64,000 bases of DNA from positions 13,340,233-13,404,232 of the forward strand of contig NC_132973.1 of the NCBI RefSeq assembly GCF_047496725.1, written 5' to 3'. Made by a program: the position numbers and the translations under genes. Shown piece after piece: positions 37,359 through 51,779 of this stretch (positions within the stretch are counted from its first letter, which is position 1; every line of letters starts with the position of its first letter). Under the pieces are notes generated by a model. It made no database searches, was not told the origin of the DNA, and worked only from the letters and a program-made list of their open reading frames with translations. Source of the stretch: Anoplolepis gracilipes (lineage: Eukaryota > Arthropoda > Insecta > Hymenoptera > Formicidae).

Positions 37359-40300
37359 ATATGTTTCCTCCATATGATTTCCCTCTTGCGTCGCTTAAAT
37401 TTGACCCGAGATTCGACAACCTAGAGAAGGAGACCAAAGTTCCCAAGAAATTCAATAAAGAGGTCGGCGAAGAACATCCAATTTATTGATGCGAACAAAA
37501 TCAGAACTTGTCGCGTGACGTCGTAAAAGATTAGAAGCGTGACAAGTAGAGAAGCACGGGTCATTTATCTGCGGCTATTACTGCGCGCGAACAGAATAAT
37601 TCTCTGTTCCCTCAGGCCTTCGAGCACAAGTCCCTGAATCTAAAATGTACTCATAGAATTGAAAATGATAGAACAGGAGAGAGGAGGACGACTCGTAAAA
37701 GAAATGCTGATAATAGGGGGAAATCGGGATTTCATATTTCTTTCATATTTCAAACCTTGTTACCTTATTTGGGATAACCGGCGTCGCACGTTTGTTATAA
37801 TGCTGACAAATGGTATTGATAACAATTGTGCGATTTTTATAAACGCCAAATTAAAGCAAACATTGGTCGGCGAATTGTAAATTTTAAAGTTATCTCGTAT
37901 AGAATAATCATTTAAAATCAAGCGCGAGCAATAATTGTTTTATTATCTGTTAAAAGGTTTTATTATTTGTTTATTAATTTTTATGATCTCTTAATTTTTA
38001 TTCTATATAAGAAAAAAATTTAATTCTAATTTCGCTGAAAAGAAATATCTTAAAAATGATGTCAAGAAATTCATTAACATTCATACAAATCCTGCGAAAT
38101 ATGACACAATGTAAAAATATAATTTAGCCTAATGTAATCTAGTAACACACTTCTAAACTTTTCGGAAGTATTTTGTTTGATGTCTTTTCTCGAATTTAAT
38201 TGATTCGATCCGATCAATAATGTTTCTATAATTCTAAAAATATACAATTATAATATTATCAAATCCGAAATTATTCTGTTGATTCGTTTATCTCGTGGAG
38301 ATATGGTCGGTGATCCCAAGATTTTATTCGATATTAATAAAAATAATTCAGACCCCAAGAGATTGTCAATAGGTCTTTTATTGGAGACGTGAGTTATTTG
38401 TTGATTTTATTTATATCACGAACAAATCTTGATACAGTAAAAATGTCATGTCGCGAGAAGATTTGTAATATTATACTCTCAAATAGTCGATATATTTTTT
38501 TTCGAACAACGATGATTTTGTAGAGACAATGTGATGAAGTAACCGTAAATCGTAGCAAAGCGTAAAATTATTTTTATGTGAAACGAAAATTGACAGATGA
38601 AATAAATTTGAAAAATTTTGTTAGTTTTTAGAGGACAACAAAAAATTTAGAAGATGAGTATAATAAAAAAAAAATGATACTTAACTCTTTTATTATGCAA
38701 AAAAGTATCTGCGACAACTAAAGTTTTTTTTTTTAAGAATGTTCATTTTTTTAACCAATTTATTTTAACAGTCAAACAGGCTCGTGCAAAGCCAAGATAT
38801 AATTATCAAAAATTTGAGAATGACAAAAATATTGAAATATTAAAAAAATAGGAGATTAAAAATGTATGTGTATATGAATATGTATAATAAATTTCTTGAA
38901 ATTTAAATTCTATAGCCGGATATCGAATATATCCATAATCCGATGCGGAATAAATGTCACGTGAAAAAGATTCATCTCGTCATGTTGAACGACGTCGTGA
39001 TGGAAGGATTTTATACAAAATCATAAAAGAACGAATAGCACGCGATTTCCTTTTAAAGGTCAGAATTTTTCATTATTTTTTTATATCTATGCAATTTCCT
39101 TCTTCTCCCGGTGATGGACTAATATTGTGAATTTCTACAACGAAAAAATTCAGGAAACTAGGTACGATGCGGCAGATTGGGATTGAGATTCGGACAACTT
39201 GTTTTTTTCCTTCGTATTATCCTCGCTTAGCAATTTTCAAGGCTGAATATCTCGGACACGACAGCTTCTTAATTATGCACGGATATTTTGTGCAAGTAAA
39301 CACGATCTCTTTTTGCTTCAAATCTGGTTTAAAATTAACATACTTCATTAGCAAATCCGTATTTTTATTTTATTGGGTTCTGGGACATTTCTTCGAAGTA
39401 TCAAAGCATTCGGAATATCTGACCTTCACGAAATTGTATACGATTCTCGACTTTGCTGAAGGGGATTTTAGTTGCCTAACATATAACGCCGCCTCATAAT
39501 ATTTTACGAAGCATAAAATCTGCCTTCGTAGAATATGCTTCAGACGTTTATGTTAACTTAAATTTGTTAAATAATTTTTATTGCAATTTTCATTATATAA
39601 ACAATAATTGTTAAGTATCCGTATAATTTGTGGGATGCTTTTACGGCTCGTAATCTTTCAATTGTTTTAATGTTTATCTATATTGGAAAGTATAATTTTT
39701 CTCACAAATTTATATATTCAACCAAATCTTCAGTGAAAACTTTATCGTCTCTGTCAATGTATTTAATGTTTTTGTAACATTATTTGTAGATTATTAAAGC
39801 GCAGTAAGGTGTTTTCAGTATTACTTAAATATTTACGTTTTTAAACAAAGTTTAAATAATTAAGCATGAATTTGCATGAATATTTTACGAAATTGTTGTA
39901 GAATTGTGTAGTTAAATTAATTAGCGTTTGTAGTTGCATCGTGACAATTTAATTTAAGTGTTTAAGAGCATTTAAATTTTCTACGAGAAAAGAGCGACTA
40001 TAGCGATACTTTTAAATAATGTTCACGCGAATCATGTACGAACTAAATTAGAAACTTTACGTAGAATACGTCATGTATTATTTTTATATTGTCAATGTTA
40101 TTCGCAATATATATTTATTTATTTACTAAAGAAAAGAGATAACGAAAAGTTCGTTGATAAAAAAAAAGAAAGGAACAGTAAAAAAAGAAGAAAAATAAAC
40201 TGAAAGAGTCGCGTGTATTAAAAGAATGACAAACTAATTGACAGATTTTAGAAATAGTATCTGTATGCGATAAATTTAATCTATATATAATTTTATACAA

Positions 40301-42135
40301 AAAACAGAGCAGTTTGCAATAATTTAAAACAGACATTGAATTTTAAATGACAGTACACTACAATAATTGATGTATATAATAGTAAAGTTCCTGTTGAAAA
40401 CATCGCTTCAAATATTGTATAAAAAATGCAAAGTGGATAAGTAGGACAAATTTTAATGACAGATTCATTGCCGAGCTCGACTTCTTCTTAGAAAACATTT
40501 CAAAGTTTTAATTGTGCATGTATCTTATATATATTAAAATATAACAAAGTTTTTAAATTAAACTTTCATTAAAGTTTACTTAAAATGTATTGAAGATTAT
40601 GGTGTTCTATTTAACTATGGAAAAATCTGCCACATAAGTCGACTTATTTTCCTTGAAGGATACGTCCTGCATATTCAAGGTATTCTTTGAAAGTCAGAAT
40701 AATTTCTCATGGATTTTTCTAAAAATTGCCAGCTTTAATGGATTATCGTCAATTTTTCACCAAATTTGCACGCAGACTTCGGCTATAAATTTTGAATCTT
40801 ATCTCGTTGGAACGACACCTCATCATCAGAGAATTGAAATAAGCTCAATTTTCAACGAAATAATTCCAGAAAATCAAAATAAACCTGTTACTTACTGAGC
40901 ATGCGAATAACGTTTCTCTGAGCGTTCGTCTTTCCTCTGCCATGATCTTGATTTAATCCACCGGGTATGTGATGTCTCTTGCTGTTGGTGGCGATTAGCA
41001 GACTCGAACGTCGCAGTTTGATTGCGATCAATATATACAGCACGGTGATGATCGTCATCGGCAGTACGAAAAACAGGATGGTCGAGATCTCGAATGCATG
41101 CTCGATCAGCGTCCACCGGGTCGAGCATCTGGCACTGTCCAGGATGGCGTTGTCGTCGACGTAGTCGTAGATGATGCCGAACTGGATGGCCTGCGGCACG
41201 GCGAGACAGAGGGCCAATACCCAGATCACCACCACGAATTTGATTGCACGGGATAACTTCGACATAGTGTGCGAGATGAAGGGATGACAGATCGCCACGT
41301 ATCTAGGGAGAAAAAGAAAGAAGGAGAAAAATAAGAAAATTAAAAGCGGTTGTTTTTACTTTTGTTTCTCCGTCTTTTTCTGGGTGTTTGGATTGTGCAT
41401 CGAAATGCTTATAGACAATCTAAAATCAAGGCTAGAGAGACAAAGAAGCACTATAAAGCAATCTATATTTTATTAATTTCTATAGCATTTGTTCTAGAGA
41501 TTTAAATTGAAAAAAACACGATATGCAAAATATATACATACAATATTAAAAAATTTATCGACATGGTTAGCGTACACTTGATATCCTGTCAATCAGCAGA
41601 TTTACACATGTTACGGTTACCTCTCGACGGTGAAGGCCGTGATGGTGAGAACGGTGGCGTTGGCCGAGGTCTCCGCCGCGAAGCTCTGGATAATACAAAA
41701 TGCCTCGCCGAAGACGTAGGGAAAGTGTGACCATATATAGTACATTTCCGGTGGCAGGCCGGAAACGAGCAGTAAGAGGTCGGACACGGCCAGGCTAAAG
41801 AGATAATAATTGGTGGCGGTGTGCATGGATTTGTTGCGTGCGATCACCACGCACGTAGAGATATTGCCGATCACGCCGGTGAAGAAGATCACGACATAGA
41901 TCACTGTGATCGGTAGTACGATGTACAGGGAGTCCCGGCGATCGGACGCGTTCTCTTCCCTCAGGAAGGCGGCGACCGTGCTCGAATAATTTTCGTTTCG
42001 CGAGTTCGCGCCAACCATGGTGTCGCCGATCGTGGAATGCAGTCTCAGATGCGGATTGCTGTTCTTCACGAGGCCCCACGTGTCTCGCACATTCTCTTCA
42101 AGGATCCTCGTGATATTTTCTATCGCCGAAATCAT
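28978..42135 (-). CDS. Pyrokinin/PBAN-type neuropeptide receptor (class A GPCR)
   Basis: Seven-helix receptor for FXPRL-amide peptides (neuromedin U receptor family), expected to signal through Gq at the plasma membrane. Exons on the minus strand: 42135-41621, 41302-40896, 31302-31085, 30170-29735 and 29237-28978; phases 2, 1, 0, 1 fit, giving 611 residues. Extracellular N-terminus has glycosylation sites at N7, N49 and N62. TM1 is ~70-98; NYYLFSLAVSDLLLL is TM2; ETSANATVLTITAFTVERY ends TM3 with the E-R-Y form of DRY at 171-173; HTMSKLSRAIKFVVVIW leads into TM4; the disulphide is Cys147-Cys231; FFICWAPFHAQRLL is TM6 and NPLLYNIM the NPxxY of TM7. The long S/N-rich tail spans two exons. The helices are firm. 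The last junction (GTAGC donor, CAGCAG acceptor) is less so, and reading through it would stop at 29691. The 9.6 kb intron splits TM5 from TM6. Confidence 0.88.
30466..31029. mobile_element. Fold-back element filling a receptor intron
   Basis: Arms 30503-30685 and 30774-30956 are inverted copies with only about a dozen differences over ~183 bases (for example TACGCATACGTTTCTATC, TTCTCTTCAGTGCGATAATT), around an ~88-base loop. Short end repeats AATCAATAATAAC and GTTATTATTGATGA bound the element. The right side has an extra ~45 bases. It occupies most of the 914-bp intron 30171-31084. One related arm recurs at 54068-54320. Confidence 0.8.
35807..35930. repeat. Fold-back MITE-like element, ~124 bp
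   Basis: GCAGGGCTATTCTGTAACG at the left is inverted as GTTACAGAATAGCTCTGC at the right. Inner ACGCATGCGTTA / TAACGCATGCGT and GTCTTTTT / AAAAAGAC arms also match, with a short loop. Confidence 0.8.
37316..37363. repeat. (TA)n microsatellite
   Basis: Uninterrupted TA units followed by GTATG variants, inside the large receptor intron. Confidence 0.85.
37400..37640. promoter_or_regulatory. GC-richer patch in receptor intron, possible regulatory block
   Basis: About 240 bases that stand out from the AT-rich intron by composition and by CpG, with a CGTGACGTCG CRE-like core at about 37515 and GCGCGCGAAC. No coding frame. A regulatory role is only inferred from composition. Confidence 0.2.
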
Positions 42136-42990
42136 TCTGTTTTTTTTCTTTGTCCTTATCGTTCTTTCAGAATGGGCGAGCGATCGGCGTCAAGTAATAG
42201 CACAACGATTGGCAAGAATGCTCGCCGGTTTCGCGTTTTCGAGGTTGACGATTCAGATCTCATGATAAAGGTCAGTCTATTAAGTCTGAATATTACTTCG
42301 GTGCTAAATCCTCACTTATATTTTTGCGATTCAAATCTTATTAATATATGTCAAATCATCTGACACTTTTGCACGTGTAGTTTATTATACAAAATAAAAG
42401 TGTTGTGCCGTTAGTTTTAACACTTTCACATATGTATGCCGTTGAATCCCAGCTTTATAGTTGACGTTACTGACAGATTTCGATATATTTTGTTTGACGC
42501 GTATTTTTTCAATATTTTTTCACGAATTAAAGTAACAGTTTTTTGCTGATCCTTATTTATCTTTGGTCGCGTGTTGAATCTAAAATTAAATAAATTTTAC
42601 AAATTTTTCTCGATATCTAAAATACAGATGACTGTGAAAGAGCAAATATCAAGAATACAATAATAATTGCGCAGATAATTTGAACGAGTTCGAGATTATA
42701 CAACGGTTTGCATCCCTCGGTATTTATAGTAAGGGTGTATTATAAGTGGTACTAGGCATGTATAGTATTGTGGATAGCGGTTTTCATTATCTGTCCATTA
42801 ATACAACATTCCGCATTCTCTCCCGCTGCTTCGATTAATTTCGGTCAATTTGCGCGAATTGAGGGACCGTCTGTAAATTCTCCAATCAGACTCGGAGCAG
42901 TTCAATATTGCTTCTCTCACGTTTTCCACACCGATGATCCTCGTATACATATACATACATATATATATATATATTTATTCTAAATGTGAA
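42136..42990 (-). promoter_or_regulatory. Upstream region of the receptor, candidate promoter
   Basis: The coding ATG (42135) is preceded on the minus strand by a purine-rich stretch without a good acceptor, so the leader probably continues upstream. A TATAAATA on the minus strand at 42728-42721 could place a start near 42690. GC-richer sequence extends to about 42940. Far-upstream non-coding exons cannot be excluded. Confidence 0.25.
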
Positions 42991-43639
42991 TTTTTATTAA
43001 TATATTTAACGCATTTAATTTCTAAGCATATATTATTATTATTTTTATATAAGCTCTAATTAAATTTTAGTGTAATTTTTTTTATTAATTAATACATTTG
43101 ATTTCTCAACATTTTAGATACATGCGAGTAGATGAGATTTTTTTTGGATTTTTAGAGCGTAGAAAATTATTTTGCAGATCTGCGATAATTTTACTTTACG
43201 AGAGTTTGACATAATCGATTATTCACATCCGTTAAGTCAATTGTATGATGAATTCTAATGTAGTCGTTGACAAGAATTTGTCCGTGACATGTTGCTATTA
43301 ATAGCGTCATTCAACATCCGTCGGTGCAAATTTGATCGATATATTTTGAACAAACGATACCATTGTCGTTAACGTGTAAAATCAACGAATTATCCACTTG
43401 ATTTTTAGCAAACGAGATTACAGTCTTTAACAAGTTTTAATTAAACGCAGAATCTCATTACAGTTATATGTATGATATATCTGTTTGTTAACGAATATTC
43501 ACTTTCCGTCTTATTACTCTCATAATCGCTTTTTACAAGAGTATTGTTTTCCTGATACATATTGCGTTGATTTGACGCATCACTTTTCGCCAAGTTGCTT
43601 TGCCCTTTTCTATATATAAACTACTGCACCTACACATAT

Positions 43640-43715
43640 CAGCAAAATGTCACATTTCTCTAAAAGAAATCATTATACAGCAAAATGTCACATTTTTCTA
43701 CCAAAAATTGTTATG
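43640..43715. repeat. Two-copy tandem repeat, ~38 bp unit
   Basis: CAGCAAAATGTCACATTT occurs at about 43640 and again at 43678, each followed by a similar TCTA...AA(A)TTATA block. Confidence 0.65.
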
Positions 43716-46700
43716 TAAAAATAGTAAAAATATATAATAAAAATGCAATATTTTTTGCCAGAATAAAATTGTGAGATATTTAGTGCAAATATGATCTAAT
43801 ATGTATGTATATAAATAATATTTTTGCTTGAGTAAAAAAACACTCTTGGTACATGCTTAATTATTTTTTTGATAACAATAACATTTTTGATAACTAAACA
43901 CTTTTTTTCTCTAATGCGTCGGATCACGGTAAAAATATATTTCCTTTATCAATTGAAAGATCTAGTCCACACTCTCTGGTTTCTTTTACCAGCCACGTGA
44001 GCCACAGCCTGCGATCGTTTCGGCAAATAAACTGGACACTGTGGAATGCTTTTCAAAAGCCACAAGCTACACACCACTACCTTGCACTTGTTCTTGAACA
44101 CGGAGAACTTAAACACGTTCTACATCGCTACGCTGGCGAACATTATTTCTGCGCGCATTATTTGTCTTTTGATTTTGTTACTTGTATTCGATGATGTTGT
44201 CATCGGGAATATTGGTTTCGTAAACGCCGTCCGCAGTATAAAAATACATGGGCTCTATTTCGACACTGTGAGATTGATTGTTCTTTCAGGTGATTTCCAT
44301 TTAATATTATTTAATTATATTCAAAGATGAAACATTAAACATTGTTCGGAAGAACAATGCAATAACTGATTTATTTTTATTTTACGTTTTCTCGTCTCTA
44401 GGATTTGCCGGACTAATGATTAATGAAGTGCATTATTAAATTTACTTTAATTTTTATTCTCTAACACAGAGAAAGAGAAAGAAAGAAAATAAGAGAAAAT
44501 AATTGTCCGTCATATTGTTATTATGTCATATTTTATTATTTAATTTTCATTTATTCAGTTAAATTGTTCTTACAACAAAAAACTAAATTTTTATTTTACA
44601 ATTTAACAATGTACGATCTTAATCTTTGCTGCTACAATAAAATGTAAGGAAAATGCTTTAATTAAAATAATTGACATTTATTTCATTAGATAGTATACAT
44701 GATAAGTCATCCGATTTTTAATGAAAAATTTCCATGATAAATTTAAATAATTAATGCTGTAGCATTTTCGATATTAAGTATTACTACTTATTTGTGTAAA
44801 ATTGATTTTTCATTAGGAAGAGTTTCAAAATGTTCTTAAAAAAGAAATCTTATACATTAATCATTTTTTGATAAATTATTAAATTTTCTTACTTGTCAAA
44901 TCACTCGTCCTCAGAAATTATAGATCTTTTTTCTTTTTATGCGTATTTCACTATATATTTTTATTTGTTAATATGTTTGACAGCTTTGACGTAAATTTTC
45001 GAAGAGTATCAACTTGTCACTCACATCAGTTAGTAGAGCACAGTCGTGTCTTGTCAAAAAAGATTTCAGAACACTTGGTTAACGCATTTCAATTTATTCC
45101 TCTTTTACAGCTGTCGTTATTTATTATTTTTTTCAAGTTTTATTTATAAAACGGCGAAGCTTTTAAAATAGAACAATAAAAAATTGCATAACGTGAGATA
45201 GTTATTTTGTGAGGCATTTTACGACACTGAAATATTACAAAGTGCGCGTTACATGTGCGTCGTTCTTTTTATGCTACATATGTGTATTATTTAATAAATT
45301 GTACACTCATACATTTAATAAAATAACAAATTAAAAAAAAAGTTTTATTAAAATATGAAAATTTTGCGTAAAGTAATAATAAAATTTATTTACACAAATA
45401 GAATTTTTTAATCAAACTAAAATAAATTTTATTTTTTAAGTAAAGATTAGATTTTAGATGCAATATTGGCTTTATTATCGCAATTAATTTCAAATGCAAG
45501 AAAATATATATATAAATATTTAACCTAAATTTTTATTCCTAGATATTAAGTATATATATTTTAAAACAGTAATAAATTAATATCAACAGCATTTAGCTCA
45601 ATCTTTCGTCTCGATGTATTATTGTTAATACACGCGATCATCTTTCTTTAATTTTAATTTGTATAATTATTGTTTTAATTTGTATATTTAATTTATATTA
45701 AAATGCAATATAATACATATCCTTCCTCTATTTTTTCGTTTATAAAATAAATTAAAAATTATACTCGTATATTATACTACCATGTTATATAATCCTCTCA
45801 CGGGTACACCTTGATGATTGTGAGAAAGCTTAATACTTGGAAGGTTATCCTGAAGGGCAAAGTATACAACTCGTGACAATGCTTTTATAGCATTGTCATG
45901 AATCTCAAATAACTCACATGCAGAGAATATATTTAACGTTTACGTTGAGCGTACATTAGTACCTTAGTTTTTAATATCTTGCAAACAATTAGTCGCGTGA
46001 TATTTCAATTTTACTTCGACAAGCAGGTCAGCTTAAATCCATTAAAAGTCGATCAATTGTCCGATAAGGGTAGGATGGGATCGTTTTCGTTTAGTTCGTC
46101 TCTTGTCTCATGCACCATATGGTGTCATCGTATCATATTTTCAGCGTGGGTAGCCGTACACTATGACCTTTAATTTTGAAGATACATAGGTGCTCTGATT
46201 ATGAGACAAAAGTCGAATACGATTTGTGTCAATTCTATTTACTGATTTTGAATTCTTTTTCTTACGTATTTATTTTACGTTTATTTATATTTGAATATTT
46301 ATTTATATTTTAACTATGATTTATTGTAATGTATCACGAATAATTCGTTACGACTTCACAATATTTCGATTTTACTTCGATAAAAGTGATCGCGCTGCAC
46401 TTGATTAAATTCTTCAGATTCAAGTCGTTAGAATCATTTATTTATGTTACACGTGTATTATTTTGTGTTTGTTATGCACCTTGTTGCGCACTCGATACTT
46501 AATTTACACTAACATAAGTGTAAGTGTTTATTTGTTCACGCATAATGCTTTTGAGATCGTCGTCGTTTACGTAACGTGATGTTTCCGTGCGATTTTGCCG
46601 CCGAAAAAAAATTTCGCGTAAATGTGTTACAAATAAATAAGCATCAGTATACTAATAAATAACGATCGTCTTGTTAAAACAATACGATATAACGTGTTGA

Positions 46701-47389
46701 ATGCACAGCTATTTATTTGGAAAACAACAGGTGGTTTAAACTGAAGGTACCTAACACTGTTGGAGGAACAATATTGTGTAGTTCTATTAACATACGGAGC
46801 TCTATGTTGTAACAACGGGTGGTTCGATAGATCGAGAAATTAATTGAGGAAGACATTAACATCAGGAATTTGAAATTATAACTCAATTTGTCGCCTGATC
46901 TAAGCTTGATCATCCGATTTCGCATTATTGCTTAACTTGATGTACATAAATAAGAAGAGGGAAACGCGTAAAAACGTCAATTAAAATAGTCGCAAATAAT
47001 AACAGAGATTGTTAACCCTATTTGTTTGAAATAAAGTATGTGGAAATTGGAGAACTGTAATTAATCGATCGATCGCCGCAGTTATAGTAATATGCGTTTA
47101 CAGTATAATTAACGGAAGCGCTTAATAATGCTGGCTAAAGTGCTGATGATTTCTCGCTAGACTGACAAGGAGATCGAACGTGATAAGAGAGGAAATGTTG
47201 AAGGACGCATTGTAGCATTAAATTAGATAATTCTCATAATAAATCAGACCATTTACTCCATAATTGTGTAATGTGCGAGTTTAATTCTTTAATTCCAAAA
47301 TCTCGTTTCTCTCTTCCAAAAGAGTAGAATATTTCGACTAGTTGTGGACATTTAAATAGTTCGTTACTATAATTGAATTATGAATATAG

Positions 47390-48245
47390 AGGAACGTGGG
47401 ATAGAACGGCCAACGTAAGCATTGAGCAAGTTTTCAACATATTAAAAAAAAATAAATCGATCTTTTTTTTTACTAAAAATATTCTTTGGAATATTCACTA
47501 TAAGAAAAAACACAAATTTATTATAAAATAATAGTTTAAATAGACGAGATTATTGATTTAGTAAAAGCCTAGATTTTCGTGATATGCTTTTTATGCGGGG
47601 TATAATGGACTACCTCCAAAACTTATTTATTTCATTAACATTGATTTCTAAAACTTCTTAAAAGTTGTATATTATAATATGATATATAGAACATAAGAAT
47701 ATAGATTTGTATTTTTAAATGATAACTATAAATTAATAAATAAAAACAATTTTCTTGTTATAATAAATATTTTTCTCTTTAAAACATGGAAAAATATCCT
47801 TTAATGTAATAATTTTGCATCTATGTATACTCTCTTTCTTTCTCTAGTATAAAAATAAAAGTACAACATTTCGTGGGCTAATATTTCATATTTTAAGCCT
47901 CAAAACGTATTTATTTACTTTTGATAATATAAAAAATTATAATTAATCAATATTTACATAGACACAGTATGAAATTAATAAGAAAAGATCATTTTAAAAC
48001 ATAAATGTATTTACGGTAATAAAAAATAGAATTTTATCATTGTTTATCTTATGTAAATATATCGAAGAATTGCAACTCAGTCGCGGAGAGCACAGCAAGT
48101 GCATTAAATAATTTATAACTACTTTCAACTAAAAATATTGCGACCACTGATAACAGCACGCAGAAAGAGACATCTAATAGCAATAATTGCAACATATTTC
48201 ATGACACGGTAGCATCTCTGTAAAAAGATATCGATTCTGCACCAT
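47390..48245 (+). mobile_element. Longer copy of the dispersed non-autonomous element
   Basis: Aligns along its length with the reverse complement of 17771-18374 and, at its right end, with 17490-17660. It keeps the segment GTCGCGGAGAGCACAGC to CAATAATTGCAACA that the 17771 copy has lost. The ends are worn (GGGATAGAACGGCC at the left, TCTGCACCATTA at the right), so it is the older copy. No protein is encoded. Confidence 0.7.
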
Positions 48246-51010
48246 TATATATATAGTATTAAGGAGTAATGAAATAATGAATTTGTTTATTAATGTGGAG
48301 TTAATATTTTAAATTAATATGTTCTTTAAAAGAGAGTTATATATGTGTTGTAATTTCTTTTTAAGTTTATTCCAAAAATATTTTGAATTAATGCTGTAAT
48401 AAATCATAATAATTGCTATTGCATTGAAATAAAAAGATTTATTTACATACCTTTAATTATAAATTACGTTATGTATATGTGATTTCAAAAGAAAGTAAAA
48501 TAAATCCATAAAGTAAAATAATCCATCTATATTTTTGGCACAAGGTTTTAGTCTCTAATGCGAACAAACAAGCTCTCAAGAGAAATTAACTGAATTATTT
48601 TATGCGTGTTTTAATATGTTTATCGAAAAAAGCAAAATTTGATTAATTATAATAGTCGGCACAATGTATACTTTTAACATTTAGAACTAAATTTATCTCG
48701 CGATTAAATGATGACCTATAATTTCCATTAATTATCTGATGAAGTAGTTTTAATGTTTTATATAGAGTCAGTCTTTGATGCGATAGTGATTTAACATAAA
48801 AATAAAAATGTAAATAACAGCAATATATCACAAATAATTCTTTTCTTATGCTAGTGTCTAATTTGCAATGGAAAATTAACATAATTAATAATGACATATC
48901 ATCTTAACGCACTACAATCTCATGTTTTATGTATTCGCGTCGCTTATAAAAAAAATTAGGTATTTAAAAGCAGACGATACACTATAGAACGATGACGTTT
49001 TTCATATTCATCAGTATTATTATCTTTGTTGTAAAAAGATTAATATTTATATTTCCAAAGATTAAAAATTTCCTTATAATTATATTAAAAAATAAGGGTG
49101 AGTTTATGTAGAGTTCTTTTGAAATTATTATTTATCCATAAAAATATTAAAAAACCAAGTGCTTTGTTGCAATAAAATCTCATACTTCAATTTTATTATA
49201 AGAAATATGTAATATCAAAAGAAGATTATATAAAATATCAAAAGAAGATAAAAGAAAAAACTCGTATTACTTTATTTTATATTATTTTACTATTTTTCTA
49301 TTATTAAGAAAGAGAAAGTTAGAGAGAAAACTCGCGTCAACTTTTCCATTTTCTTTTATGAGATAGCCGCTTTTGTAATGTCTAGCTATTAAAAATAGCA
49401 CAGCTATGATTGCAATATTCGCGATTGCAGCACACAATGTCACATCGATATCCCTAAATATTATTATTACGAAGCATTAATAAATTGGACTCTCTAATAT
49501 GCGGAGATTGCACTTGCATAGGTATAAGTTTACTTACTCTCAATTTACTTTCCGCCTTCGATTTTGCTGGTTCTATTTACATTATTCTTCCCTAAATATA
49601 GAAATGATGGTTGTGTTGTTTGTGTGTGCAATGTTCCGATTTAATTTTAGCACGACAGAATCATATCGCAATGCAAGGAAAGGAAATAAAAAATGTCAAA
49701 TATAAATAGTTAATTGCTAAAATAAAATAACGGAATTACTTCATATGTTTTATTTGATAAGCACTAATCGTAAACAGTTACTCTACCTGCAGTGTGTATT
49801 AACAATCTGACAGAAACAGCAATTTCGCTCCAACAGGAATTAAATCCTTGAATTAATGCAAAAAAGTAGATAAACGTACTTGGTTGAATAATAAAGTTAC
49901 TCGTCGCAAAAGTGCAACGTTTTTCCTCGTTTGTTTCTTTCGCGAAGTGAAGCATCGAATCGAGTTTTAAAACTTTTTCTGCAACATCAATAGATGCGCT
50001 GTGTGTGATCTGTATTTTTCTTTTTTCTCTGATAACGTTTTTGCATGCTGTTCGCTTCTTCTTTATATGTATGTACGAAATTATTTCGAGATATACGTAA
50101 TGGAGATAAATTCAATTGCGATTCTTTCACCTGTTGCGCGGACAGTAATCGTTAGTATAGGAAAAATCCGTCTACATATCAGTATATATATTATCGATCA
50201 GCTACACTCATTCTCGGATAATAATTTTCCGGAGAAGCGGCGCGTTTCAAATATGCATTAAAATCGTCGTTTTCCATTATAAAATATATTTAATTGTATG
50301 AAATCCAACGATAATCTGCTACGAAATTCGAAACGCATTCGTATTCAATTCTTGCTCGTATTCAATCGCATGATGCACACAACGAGCATAAATTTTAATT
50401 CGGACCCGCATGAGATTGTCATCACCTGTTGATTTTCAGAACATCACGAAGGATTTTTAATCGTTGATCTCGGTTGCGCCTATATATCGCGATTATAATT
50501 TCTTTAACTTTAATTTATTTTGTTTATGCTATTAATAATTTTAAACTTTCTTTAATTTTTTTCTGTGTATCATTTATTTGTTCGTTTGCTTTTTTAAACA
50601 TGTAAATTTTACGTAAAATTATAAATTAAAACTAAAATTTACTATATAAAAAAATAATACAATGTGTGTACTAATTATTATTAAATAATATATATAATAA
50701 TTATTAAAATTTAAAAATAAGATCATATATTTAACCTGTCCTTTTTATATTTAATTCTTACTGGAAAAATGTACATTACGTGATAAAATATACTCTTTTC
50801 TTTCTTTCGCTAAAATTAAATATTTAACATGTATAAATGTGCATCATTTATTTCTTTATGCCATATATTATTTAATAAATCAAAATTTTAAAAAAATTTG
50901 ATGTATAAAAGTAAATATATTATTAAATGTATTGTTAATATAGTAAATGTATTATTTAATAAATAAAAAAAGGTATCGATGTATAAAAAATTGTATATAT
51001 TATAAATGTA

Positions 51011-51013
<3 letters not shown>

Positions 51014-51047
<34 letters not shown>
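51014..51047. repeat. (GT)n microsatellite
   Basis: About 17 GT units, ending GGTTGTC. Confidence 0.9.
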
Positions 51048-51048
<1 letters not shown>

Positions 51049-51674
51049 TTGTCATTTAATCTAAGAGAAAAATAATTTAACACAATTATTTAAAATAAAC
51101 GTACTATGATTTTTCTCACACTTCAAAAACAATTAAAATTTATACCTGACAAATAAAATATAAAAGTTTAAACTGTCAAAATACGTTACCTCTGTGATGA
51201 CAGCTGCGCACGAAGTAAATATAAAACAGAATAACTAACATTATTGAAAAATATAATAGCAATAAATTTACTTTTTAAAAACTGAATTCACTAAATAAAA
51301 ATAAATTAAAAACGAAAAAGAGAGAGAGAGAAAAACAAGCGCATTACACACACAATCTTATGACGGCGTCAATCAATGTCTCGACATCATAAAATCATTC
51401 TTTTAAAAATATATAGTATATAATTTTTTCAATAGATACGCAAACGCATTCTTAATATATGAGATTCCGTGTAAACAATTTTTAATTATTATTTTTACTT
51501 TTATTTTCTGGACACAAGTGATCTTAATCATATCACAAATTTACTTTTTTTTATTATTTAATACAGTAATTATCGCGTTTATGTTTTATATCTCGCATCA
51601 TTCTATTTATATATCTAAATTAATATTCTTCACACATTCTTTTATACACACTTATTTCATATATATTTTACAAT

Positions 51675-51677
<3 letters not shown>

Positions 51678-51710
<33 letters not shown>
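51678..51710. repeat. (AT)n microsatellite
   Basis: About 16 AT units followed by CATATATG. Confidence 0.9.
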
Positions 51711-51716
<6 letters not shown>

Positions 51717-51779
51717 TGTAGATATTTCCTTACGATGATCTTCTCTTAAACCCGGCAAAAATCCAATTCAAAAGATCTG

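Larger units (their letters stand above)
31303..40895 (-). other. 9.6 kb intron of the pyrokinin-type receptor
   Basis: No exon-like open frame with coding character was found on either strand; the longest (39167-39499, plus) has no recognisable domain. It contains a fold-back element (35807-35930), a (TA)n tract (37316-37363) and a GC-richer patch (about 37400-37640). Confidence 0.55.

Noticed and set aside
39167..39499. 110-codon open frame in the large receptor intron, plus strand
   Set aside because: It starts at an ATG and is long for the region, but it has no domain, no splice partner and a composition like random AT-rich sequence.
44046..44330. 94-codon frame with a hydrophobic segment (IICLLILLLVFDDVVIGNIG)
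   Set aside because: One hydrophobic run in an AT-rich frame is expected by chance; I see no family match, and an overlapping frame is equally open.
45877..45902. Short hairpin TGACAATGC...GCATTGTCA
   Set aside because: A 9-10 bp palindrome is expected by chance in 64 kb and nothing around it supports a function.
46800..46840. GGTTCGATAGATCGAG, resembling a tRNA T-arm
   Set aside because: No acceptor stem, D-arm or anticodon arm can be built around it. No tRNA gene was found elsewhere in the window either.
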